From the NCBI GenBank assembly GCA_965203755.1, contig OZ241910.1, positions 2,232,001 through 2,296,000 of the forward strand: a stretch of 64,000 nucleotides of DNA, given 5' to 3'. The notes below the pieces were generated by a model. It was given only the letters and a program-made list of their open reading frames with translations, ran no database searches and was not told the origin of the DNA. The position numbers were made by a program, and so were the translations under genes. Position 1 is the first letter of the stretch, and each line of letters begins with the position of its first letter. The stretch comes from UBA6055 sp965203755. GTDB lineage: Bacteria > Chloroflexota > Anaerolineae > Aggregatilineales > Phototrophicaceae. Positions 57,578 to 64,000 of this stretch are shown one piece after another.

Positions 57578-59035
57578 ATGATCACGGTGATTGGCCTGGG
57601 CCCGGGCGCGGTCGAGGATTTGTCCTTGAAAGCATGGGACAAACTGCAAAATGCCGGCACCCTGTACCTGCGAACCAGCCGCCACCCCTGTGTGCCGCAC
57701 TTGCCCCAGCATCTGAACCGCATCAGCTTTGACGATGTATATGAAACCGGCGACAGCTTTGCGGATGTGTATGTCGCGATTGCCGAGCGCATGATGAAAA
57801 TCGCCCGGCAGGGCAGGGATGTCGTTTATGCTGTCCCTGGCGATCCCTTGGTTGGCGAAGCGACTGTCACGCGGTTGCTGACGCAGGCGGCCGCGGCGGC
57901 GATTGAGGTTGAGATCGTCCACGGCATCAGCTTTATCGAGCCAAGCCTGGCGCAAATCGGGCTGGATGCGCTGGACGGGCTGCAGATATTGGATGCCTTG
58001 GCGGTGGCAGCGGACTGGCATCCGCCCATAAACCCGGCGCTGCCGGCGCTGCTGGCGCAAGTCTACAGCCGCCGGGTCGCATCCGACCTCAAGCTGACGC
58101 TGATGAATCAGTATCCAGACGAATTTCCGGTGAAACTCATTCATGCCGCCGGCAGCCGCCAGGCGCGGGCAGAAGACCGGCCTCTGTATGAAATCGACCG
58201 CAGTTCAGGAATTGATGTGATGACATCACTCTATGTTCCGGCCTTGGGCAAGCTGGGCAGTTTTGCATCCTGCCAAAATGTCATTGCCCATTTGCGGTCG
58301 CCGCAGGGCTGTCCTTGGGATCGCAAACAAACGCATCAGTCCTTGCGCCCCTATCTGATTGAAGAGGCCTATGAGGCGCTGGAAGCGATTGACAGGAGTG
58401 ACCCCAAGGCGCTGTGTGAGGAACTGGGCGATTTGCTCTTGCAGATTATGCTGCACGCCCAAATTGCGATTGACGATGGCGAGTTCTTCATGTCGGACAT
58501 CTTGCGCCAGCTAAATGAAAAGATGATTCGGCGGCATCCCCATGTTTGGGGGGATATAGAGGTGAATGGGGATGCCCGAAAGGTGACCAGGAGTTGGGAG
58601 GAAATCAAAGAAGCGGAAAAAGCCGAAGCCGGCGAGCGGCGCGAATCGCTGCTGGATGGCATACCGGCCGGCGCCCCCGCGCTGTTTGTGGCGCATAAGT
58701 ATTCTCATCAGGCTGCCAAGCTCGGATTTGACTGGCCTGATGCTGGCGGCGTGGAAGCCAAAGCCAAAGAAGAATGGAACGAAATTTTTACAGCGGCATC
58801 GGATGAAGACAAGGTAAAGGAAATCGGTGATTTGATGTTTGTCCTGGTCAACTGGCTGCGCTGGCTCGATGTCGATGATCCAGAAAGCGTCATGCGCGCT
58901 GCCAATGCCAAGTTTTATCGCCGTTTTCGCTATGTTGAACGTCAGGCGGCGCAAAACAAAAAGGCTGTCGCCGATTGTTCGCTGGCGCAGCTTGAAGCCT
59001 GGTGGAAGCAAGCCAAACGCGAAGACCTCGAATGA
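57578..59035 (+). CDS. mazG: tetrapyrrole-methylase-like / MazG NTP pyrophosphohydrolase fusion
   Basis: 485 residues, two domains as in B. subtilis YabN. Residues 1-~215 are a SAM-dependent methylase-like domain (ITVIGLGPGAVEDLSLKAW, VVYAVPGDPLVGEATV). Residues ~225-485 are MazG, which hydrolyses NTPs to NMP+PPi: CPWDRKQTHQSLRPYLIEEAYEALEAID (split), with the metal motif EELGDLLLQIMLHA and a second half KEIGDLMFVLVNWLRWL. ATG 57578 is chosen (GAGG 10 nt upstream); a TTG at 57572 is possible. Methylase activity is uncertain in this family. Confidence 0.9.
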   Translation: MITVIGLGPGAVEDLSLKAWDKLQNAGTLYLRTSRHPCVPHLPQHLNRISFDDVYETGDSFADVYVAIAERMMKIARQGRDVVYAVPGDPLVGEATVTRLLTQAAAAAIEVEIVHGISFIEPSLAQIGLDALDGLQILDALAVAADWHPPINPALPALLAQVYSRRVASDLKLTLMNQYPDEFPVKLIHAAGSRQARAEDRPLYEIDRSSGIDVMTSLYVPALGKLGSFASCQNVIAHLRSPQGCPWDRKQTHQSLRPYLIEEAYEALEAIDRSDPKALCEELGDLLLQIMLHAQIAIDDGEFFMSDILRQLNEKMIRRHPHVWGDIEVNGDARKVTRSWEEIKEAEKAEAGERRESLLDGIPAGAPALFVAHKYSHQAAKLGFDWPDAGGVEAKAKEEWNEIFTAASDEDKVKEIGDLMFVLVNWLRWLDVDDPESVMRAANAKFYRRFRYVERQAAQNKKAVADCSLAQLEAWWKQAKREDLE

Positions 59036-59099
59036 CAAAGCCGGCGGCTGCGCTGCTTGAAATCCTCTATGGACATTCTCGCACTCCTTTCCGCGCCTG

Positions 59100-59126
59100 T
59101 TGCAAAGTTCAATCCTCTGGTACTAT
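59100..59126 (+). promoter_or_regulatory. possible promoter for the nucleotidyltransferase gene
   Basis: TTGCAA (59100-59105) and TACTAT (59121-59126) with a 15-nt spacer, about 30 nt before the start codon. The spacer is short, so this is weak. Confidence 0.3.
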
Positions 59127-59158
59127 TCTGGCTGGACATAACTCTTAGGAGCGAAATG

Positions 59159-60232
59159 ATGAAAGCGATTATTCTCGCGGCCGGTCAAGGCACTCGATTG
59201 CGCCCAGTCACCTTAACCATGCCCAAGTCGCTGGTGCCAGTGGCGAATCGCTGGCTGATTACTTATGCCTTTGATGTCCTGAAAAGGGCCGGGCTGACGG
59301 ATATTGGCATTGTCGTGAACAGCTTGAATTCGCCAATCGTCAAAATCCTCACCGACGGCAAGTCGCTGGGGGTGAACATCCGGTATATCATTCAAAAAGA
59401 GCAAAAAGGCTTGGCGCATGCCATTGGATTGTGTCGTGATTTTGTGGGAGACAAGCCCTTCACCGTCTTTCTTGGTGACAACATCTTCCAGGATAAAATG
59501 ACCGGCTTGCTAACGTCTTTCGCCGACTCTGGCGCTGAAGCGGCGATTGTGCTGGGGGAAGTGCCTGATCCGACGCGGTTCGGGATTGCCGAAATTAATA
59601 ATGGTCAAATTGTCCGGGTGATCGAAAAGCCGCCAGACCCGCCATCTAACCTGGCGATTGCCGGGGTCTATCTGTTTCGTTCGTCCATTTTTGAAGCCAT
59701 TCGCCAAATTAAGCCGTCCGGACGCAATGAGCTTGAAATCACCGATGCGATTCAAGAGGTCATCGATGCCGGTCATTCGGTTGCGTCCTATAAATTGGAA
59801 GGCTGGTGGATTGATGCCGGCAAGCCGAATGCCATCATCATGGCTAATCAGCTTGTGCTGGAAGGTTTGCCTTACACCCCTGCGCCCGAAGGCAGCGGCC
59901 AGATTGAAGGCAACAGCGATGTATCCCATCGGGTTCTGATTGGCAGGAACAGCCGGATTATTGACAGTGTGGTGCGCGGGCCGGTGATTATTGGCGAACA
60001 TACGTTGATTCGCAACAGCTATGTCGGCCCCTATACGGCCTTGGGGGATAATGTGGTCATTGAAGGCAGCGAAATTGAAGCCAGCATCGTGATGGAAAAT
60101 TGTGAAATCCGCAATATCCAAGGACGGATTGACCGCAGTTTGCTGGCGGACAACGCCCGGGTGACTTCGGCGCCGCACATGCCGGATGCCCATCGTTTTG
60201 TCCTGGCAGAAAACAGTTACGTGCAGTTTTAA
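59159..60232 (+). CDS. sugar-1-phosphate nucleotidyltransferase (RmlA/GlmU-like) with beta-helix tail
   Basis: 357 residues. The N-terminal domain (1-~235) is a nucleotidyltransferase: MKAIILAAGQGTRLRPVTLT with the NTP-binding GxGTRLRP, FLGDNIF with the metal Asp, GIAEINNGQIVRVIEKP and EGWWIDAGKP. Residues ~270-357 have hexapeptide-like repeats (RVLIGRNSRIIDSVVRGPVI) forming a left-handed beta-helix. This long form resembles glucose-1-phosphate thymidylyltransferases of the StrD type; the sugar is not certain. Two ATGs are adjacent (59156, 59159); the second has better spacing from AGGAG. It begins the cell-surface carbohydrate region. Confidence 0.88.
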   Translation: MKAIILAAGQGTRLRPVTLTMPKSLVPVANRWLITYAFDVLKRAGLTDIGIVVNSLNSPIVKILTDGKSLGVNIRYIIQKEQKGLAHAIGLCRDFVGDKPFTVFLGDNIFQDKMTGLLTSFADSGAEAAIVLGEVPDPTRFGIAEINNGQIVRVIEKPPDPPSNLAIAGVYLFRSSIFEAIRQIKPSGRNELEITDAIQEVIDAGHSVASYKLEGWWIDAGKPNAIIMANQLVLEGLPYTPAPEGSGQIEGNSDVSHRVLIGRNSRIIDSVVRGPVIIGEHTLIRNSYVGPYTALGDNVVIEGSEIEASIVMENCEIRNIQGRIDRSLLADNARVTSAPHMPDAHRFVLAENSYVQF

Positions 60233-60233
60233 C

Positions 60234-60641
60234 CTACTTGAGCGGCCGGGGCGGCAATAGACCGCTCGCTTCGAGATAGCTGTCATCGGGTCCGTGCCAG
60301 CCCACCGTCTCGAAATCGACCTTGCCCTTATCATCAAAATGAACCCCTTCGATTTCCAGCCGGCGGCGCTGCTTTTTGGCTTGGGCGCTGCCGGCGGGAA
60401 AGCTGATTTTCCCTTGGCTGTTGATGACGCGATGCCATGGAATCGCTTTTCCCCGCGGGGTTTTACGCAGGGCTGTCCCGACCCAGCGCGGCGCCAGCCG
60501 TTTCATTGAGTCGGCGTCAACCGCTGCCGGCGGCATCATTGAAGCGATCTGTCCATAACTGCTCACCTTGCCGGCGGGGATTTGACATACGATGTCCCAG
60601 ACCGTCTCGAAGAATGGCTGGGGATTGGGCGGGTTAAACAT
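60234..60641 (-). CDS. alkyltransferase-like protein (ATL, MGMT fold without reactive Cys)
   Basis: 135 residues. The fold and DNA-binding motif of O6-alkylguanine-DNA alkyltransferase are clear (VWDIVCQIPAGKVSSYGQIA, VGTALRKTPRGKAIP), but the active-site PCHRV reads Pro-Trp69-His-Arg-Val. Trp in place of the acceptor Cys is the mark of ATL proteins, which bind alkylated bases and hand them to nucleotide excision repair rather than repairing directly. The C-terminal ~30 residues are extra. ATG 60641 has GGAG 7 nt upstream; an upstream TTG at 60671 is possible. The 3' end is 1 nt from the convergent nucleotidyltransferase. Confidence 0.88.
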   Translation of the reverse strand: MFNPPNPQPFFETVWDIVCQIPAGKVSSYGQIASMMPPAAVDADSMKRLAPRWVGTALRKTPRGKAIPWHRVINSQGKISFPAGSAQAKKQRRRLEIEGVHFDDKGKVDFETVGWHGPDDSYLEASGLLPPRPLK

Positions 60642-60680
60642 CGGATGCTCCGTCGGATATGTTAATCGCAAACGGCGTAT

Positions 60681-61679
60681 TTATTCGGCATGCTCATCTA
60701 TGCTCGCCAGAAGCTCGGCTGGTGAAGGCGTATAGTTGCCAAGGTGGCGCACCACGATTCCGCTGGCATAGTTGGCGAGCATCACCGCGTCCTGCGCCTT
60801 GATGTGCCCAGCCAAAGCCAAGGTGATGAGGGCGATGGCGGTGTCGCCGGCGCCGACCGTGTCAAAGACGTCGCTTACCGCCGGGGCCGGACAGTAATGG
60901 GCCGCGTGATTCGCTGCCAAAGTCGCTCCGTGGTTTCCGCGGGTGATGATGGCTGCTTTTTTGATGTCAAGCCGCGCGTGCAGCTGCATGGCGGCGCGAT
61001 TGAAATCCTCGTCCGATTCAAGCTGGCAGCCAAGATAGCTTTGGGCATCGGCCGCATTGCATTTTATGACATCAAGCCCCGCAAATCTGTCAAAATGCCC
61101 CTGAACGTCGGCGGTGAGCAAGACCTGAAATCGCTGGCATAAACCGCGGATTTTCCTTACCAGCGATGGAGTCAATAACCCCCCGTGGTAATGAGATAGC
61201 AGGATGGCATCCACGCCGCTGATTTGCGCGGTCACAAAATCAATGATTTGCGCTTCGGCGGCGTGGTCAATTGCCCGACGGGAAAGGGTGTCAATCCGTG
61301 TGACCTGCTGCGGAAAGCGCATGTCCATCTGCGCCAGGATCCGTGTTTTTACCGTCGTTGGGCGGTCATGGCAGGCGATGACGCCGGTTGAATCAATGCC
61401 GCGTGACTGCAAAACCCGCATCAGCCGCTTGCCGGGTTCATCAGCGCCAATGAGACCGACCTGGATTGCCTGGCTGCCCAAGGCGGCGATATTGGCGGCT
61501 GGGTTGGCGGCCCCGCCGGCGATGTACCGCCGCGACTCCAGTTCCAGCACCGGCACCGGCGCTTCGCGACTCATGCGCGTTGCCTTGCCGACGATGTATT
61601 CGTCCAGAATGACATCGCCGACCACCAGTACGGTTTTGCCGGCAAGCTGCGGCACATAGGTTTTGAGATGCGAATACAT
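60681..61679 (-). CDS. PfkB-family kinase resembling D-glycero-D-manno-heptose-7-phosphate kinase
   Basis: 332 residues. VLVVGDVILDEYIVGKATRMSREAPVPVLE (split; residues 17-46) and GGAANPAANIAALG are the RfaE/HldE kinase-domain signatures, and DTVGAGDTAIALITLALA has the catalytic Asp279. The nucleotidyltransferase half of E. coli HldE is absent, so it is a single-domain HldA-like enzyme. It may phosphorylate heptose-7-phosphate at C1 on the way to ADP- or GDP-heptose. The neighbouring GT9 domain (heptosyltransferase family) supports a heptose link. Ribosome-binding site before the ATG is weak. Confidence 0.8.
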   Translation of the reverse strand: MYSHLKTYVPQLAGKTVLVVGDVILDEYIVGKATRMSREAPVPVLELESRRYIAGGAANPAANIAALGSQAIQVGLIGADEPGKRLMRVLQSRGIDSTGVIACHDRPTTVKTRILAQMDMRFPQQVTRIDTLSRRAIDHAAEAQIIDFVTAQISGVDAILLSHYHGGLLTPSLVRKIRGLCQRFQVLLTADVQGHFDRFAGLDVIKCNAADAQSYLGCQLESDEDFNRAAMQLHARLDIKKAAIITRGNHGATLAANHAAHYCPAPAVSDVFDTVGAGDTAIALITLALAGHIKAQDAVMLANYASGIVVRHLGNYTPSPAELLASIDEHAE

Positions 61680-61716
61680 ACGCTATTTCATTATGTATTG
61701 AGAAAATGCGCCTGAC

Positions 61717-63600
61717 CTAATCATAGCGCATAGGTCTTGAATCGGCATGGTTGGATGATCTGTCCTGCTTTTGTCGCAGCACGGCAAGCGCGAATTGGGG
61801 CAGCCGCAGCATCCGCCGCAGGCGCCAAGGCTGGCGAATCAAGCGATACAGCCATTCCAGCCCATTTTCGCGCATCCAGCCCGGCGCGCGCGGAACGGTG
61901 CCGGCGATAAAATCCAGCGAGCCGCCGACTCCCATAGCCATCTTGACATGCAGCCGTGGCAGGTTGCGGGCAATCCACTTGTCCTGCTGCGGCGCGCCAT
62001 AAGCCACAAAGAGGATATCGGCAGCGCTGCCGTTAATCAAGCTGACGATACGGTCTTCTTCCGCTTCGGCAGGACTCCCGCTATGGCTGCCAGCCACCTG
62101 AAGCCTTGGATTACGCTGACGCAGCGTATCGGCGGCTTTTTCGGCAATGCCGGCGCCAGCCCCCAAAAAAAATATCCGCCATCCGTGTTTGGCGGCATAA
62201 CGCGCGATCAGGGGGACGCCGTCGGAACCTGTGACCCGTTCGGGAATCGGATGGCCGAGGCGCTTGCCCGCCCACAGCAAACCGACGCCATCAGGAATGC
62301 AAATATCGGCTCGATTCAAGATATTGAAGAAGATGGGATCTTGCCGCGCGATCATAATAAATTCGGGATTGACCGTGCAGACATGATGCGGACCTTGGCT
62401 CTGACGCACCCATTCGCCGATTTGTTTCATCCACTGACTGTAAGTGATGGCATCCACCGGCACTCCAAGTATTTTTGTCCGCGCCGCCGGCGCAGTCCGA
62501 CGGGGTATTTCTATGGCGGCCGGGGTTTCATCAGGTTTTAGCGGCCGCTGATCGAGAATCCGTTTTGCAGTCTGGAATACTGTCTGCGGGTGAACCAGTT
62601 TCATGCAGGTGCGCGCCGGGCAGCCGTCGCGTGCGCCAATCGTATGCCCGACATAGCTGCATGGGCTGCACTCCACTTGGCTTGTCAAGACGGCGATGCG
62701 TCCGCCGACCGACCAGGGATGCCAAGCGCGAAAATTGCTGGGGCCAAAAATGCTGATGACCGGCGTGCCGGCGGCGGCGGCGATGTGCATCACCCCGCTG
62801 TCGGCGCCAATAAACAGATCGGCATGATAGATGACATCAGCCAGTTGCGGCAGGCTGGTCTTGCCAACCAGATTCCTCGGCTTGAAGTCCATAAGCTGGG
62901 CGACTTCATCGCTGTCATCCGCGCGTTTCCCGACCAGGATAATTTCGGCATCGCACTGCGCGCGCAGTTGTTGGGCGACTTGGGCAAAGCGCCGCGGAAT
63001 CCAGCGACGGGCGGCGCTGTACCCGCCGCTGCCAGCGTGAATGACAACCTTTGGCGGCGACTCGCTGCCGCCGCCGGCGCGTTGCCGCCAATCGCTGGTG
63101 TAGGCTTCGCGATGGATTTGAGCCGGGCGCGGGCGGCTGCTGGCGCCGACCAGCCCCACAAGTTCCAGCCAGTATTGAGCTTCATGTTTAGCGCCGAAGC
63201 CCTCATCAAGGGCATAATCGGTCAAAAATTCGGCATGGCGATTCTTTAATCCGACAATCCGTTTGGCGCGCGAAGCCCACGCGATGAATCGAAATTTAGC
63301 GACCCCGATTTTCAGCGTAAAATGATGGAAGAATATCACGGTGTCATAATTGCCCAGCGAATACAGCCGGCGAACATTTTGCCGCGCGAACAGGGCGCGG
63401 GCGGCGCTGTGGCTGCCCTTGTCAAAGGGGATGACGCGATTGACCAAAGCCGGCGGCACGATGGATAGAGCATGACGGGCGGCAAGCAGGTCAATCTGCG
63501 CCTGTGGCTTGGCTTGGCGCAGAGCCGAAATCGCCGGCGTCGTCAAGACTAAATCACCAATATCAGCCAGCTGCACCAGCAGAAAACGTCTGCCTGTCAT
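61717..63600 (-). CDS. GT9 - GT26 (WecG/TagA/CpsF) fusion glycosyltransferase
   Basis: 627 residues, two glycosyltransferases in one chain. Residues 1-~350 are GT9 (ADP-heptose:LPS heptosyltransferase family): LLVQLADIGDLVLTTPAISALR (split), VVIHAGSGGYSAARRWIP and the donor site GADSGVMHIAAAAGTPVIS with SIFGPSNFRAWHP. Residues ~375-600 are GT26: ILGVPVDAITYSQW, CTVNPEFIMIARQDP, IPDGVGLLWAGKRLG and VAYGAPQQDKWIARNLP. GT26 enzymes add ManNAcA or similar to lipid carriers. No membrane helix; likely membrane-associated in the cytoplasm. The two domains may act in sequence on one lipid-linked sugar. GT9 start is normal (ATG 63600). Confidence 0.87.
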   Translation of the reverse strand: MTGRRFLLVQLADIGDLVLTTPAISALRQAKPQAQIDLLAARHALSIVPPALVNRVIPFDKGSHSAARALFARQNVRRLYSLGNYDTVIFFHHFTLKIGVAKFRFIAWASRAKRIVGLKNRHAEFLTDYALDEGFGAKHEAQYWLELVGLVGASSRPRPAQIHREAYTSDWRQRAGGGSESPPKVVIHAGSGGYSAARRWIPRRFAQVAQQLRAQCDAEIILVGKRADDSDEVAQLMDFKPRNLVGKTSLPQLADVIYHADLFIGADSGVMHIAAAAGTPVISIFGPSNFRAWHPWSVGGRIAVLTSQVECSPCSYVGHTIGARDGCPARTCMKLVHPQTVFQTAKRILDQRPLKPDETPAAIEIPRRTAPAARTKILGVPVDAITYSQWMKQIGEWVRQSQGPHHVCTVNPEFIMIARQDPIFFNILNRADICIPDGVGLLWAGKRLGHPIPERVTGSDGVPLIARYAAKHGWRIFFLGAGAGIAEKAADTLRQRNPRLQVAGSHSGSPAEAEEDRIVSLINGSAADILFVAYGAPQQDKWIARNLPRLHVKMAMGVGGSLDFIAGTVPRAPGWMRENGLEWLYRLIRQPWRLRRMLRLPQFALAVLRQKQDRSSNHADSRPMRYD

Positions 63601-63632
63601 ACGATTCTCGCTATCTGTGTCGCGCCATGCTT

Positions 63633-63641
63633 ATTGTAACA
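63633..63641 (-). promoter_or_regulatory. possible extended -10 before the GT9-GT26 gene
   Basis: On the minus strand TGTTACAAT matches TGn plus TACAAT, about 33 nt before the ATG at 63600. No -35 is apparent, and it abuts the stop of the upstream GT4 gene. Confidence 0.25.
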
Positions 63642-63643
63642 AA

Positions 63644-64000
63644 TCACGCTTGCATCCTGGCTTCAATCTCGCTAAACACCTGCATCACGTTCTGCGCCGC
63701 GCGTTCCCATGTAAATCTTTTGGCGCGTTCATAACCCCTGTCAATCATCTCCTGGCGCAGGTTTTGATTTTCGCTGTAACGGCTCATGGCAGCCGCAATG
63801 TCAGCCGGGCTGTTTGGGTTGGCTAACAGGCCGGCATCGCCAATCAATTCGGGCAGGCTGGATGTATGGCTGGCGACAACGGGCGCGCCGCAGTGCATGG
63901 CTTCGATCACCGGAAATCCAAAACCCTCGTGCAGGCTGGGAAACACCAGCGCCAGCGCCCCGCCTAACAGGCCGCCTTTATCCGCCTCGTCGATATATCC
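63644..64000 (-). CDS. GT4-family glycosyltransferase (3' end only)
   Basis: 119 residues of the C-terminal part; the gene enters from the right edge, with codons in frame from position 64000. The donor-binding motif of GT4 enzymes is clear: FPSLHEGFGFPVIEAMHCGAPV (split), with the E-x7-E pattern (Glu-Gly-Phe-Gly ... Glu-Ala), then SLPELIGDAGLL and a C-terminal helix ending FSEIEARMQA. Sugar and acceptor are unknown. It lies 43 nt upstream of the GT9-GT26 fusion on the same strand and probably belongs to the same operon. Confidence 0.9.
   Translation of the reverse strand, partial: GYIDEADKGGLLGGALALVFPSLHEGFGFPVIEAMHCGAPVVASHTSSLPELIGDAGLLANPNSPADIAAAMSRYSENQNLRQEMIDRGYERAKRFTWERAAQNVMQVFSEIEARMQA

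Noticed and set aside
1..64000. CRISPR arrays, rRNA or tRNA genes, prophage or transposase genes
   Set aside because: No regularly spaced direct repeats, no rRNA-like conserved blocks, no tRNA cloverleaf with a normal T arm, and no transposase, integrase or phage structural protein were seen while reading both strands.

Overview
The window is a densely coded chromosomal segment with roughly 55-60% GC by eye. It most likely comes from a member of the Chloroflexota, probably Anaerolineae-like. The evidence is the complete Nuo operon with Chloroflexota-style additions, a contiguous str-S10-spc-alpha ribosomal superoperon with zinc-type S14/L36/L24, an S12 carrying an internal insertion, and many GT39-type membrane glycosyltransferases. 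No rRNA, tRNA, CRISPR array, phage or transposase was seen. The phylum is an inference; no marker was searched against a database.

Region 1 (1-19291, + strand) is a 14-subunit NADH:quinone oxidoreductase (complex I) operon: nuoA (3' end only), B, C, D, E, F, G, H, I, J, K, L, M, N. It is unusual in several ways. A type II restriction-modification pair (beta-class amino methyltransferase and PD-(D/E)xK nuclease) sits between nuoD and nuoE. A small TPR-like gene sits between nuoF and nuoG. NuoJ carries an extra domain of about 250 residues between its last two membrane helices. NuoL and NuoM carry extra acidic/His-rich loops.

Region 2 (19288-34642, mostly - strand) is mixed housekeeping and accessory sequence: a truncated PhyH-type dioxygenase gene, a YbaK-type deacylase, two GT39-like membrane glycosyltransferases, mfd, an EstB-like serine hydrolase, peptidyl-tRNA hydrolase fused to a TPR domain, a nitrilase-family amidase translationally coupled to an ABC exporter, a small STAS-like protein, a putative lipoprotein, and tmRNA (ssrA) with a readable tag (AEDNTYALAAA).

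Region 3 (34832-59035, + strand) starts with a renalase-like flavoprotein. The translation superoperon follows: rpsL-rpsG-fusA-tuf-rpsJ-rplC-D-W-B-rpsS-rplV-rpsC-rplP-rpmC-rpsQ-rplN-X-E-rpsN-rpsH-rplF-rplR-rpsE-rpmD-rplO-secY-adk-map, then (after an internal promoter) rpmJ-rpsM-rpsK-rpoA-rplQ-truA-rplM-rpsI, ending in a methylase-MazG fusion. infA and rpsD are absent from their usual places.

Region 4 (59159-64000) is surface-polysaccharide metabolism: a sugar-nucleotidyltransferase with a left-handed beta-helix tail, an alkyltransferase-like protein (Trp in place of the reactive Cys), a heptose-kinase-like PfkB enzyme, a GT9-GT26 fusion glycosyltransferase, and the 3' end of a GT4 glycosyltransferase.

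A previously unlabelled feature is a dispersed repeat of about 72 nt with three recognisable copies: at 34080-34150, 44739-44810 and, inverted, 57032-57103. Two of them lie in spacers of the ribosomal superoperon, and the third is read into the N-terminus of the predicted lipoprotein.
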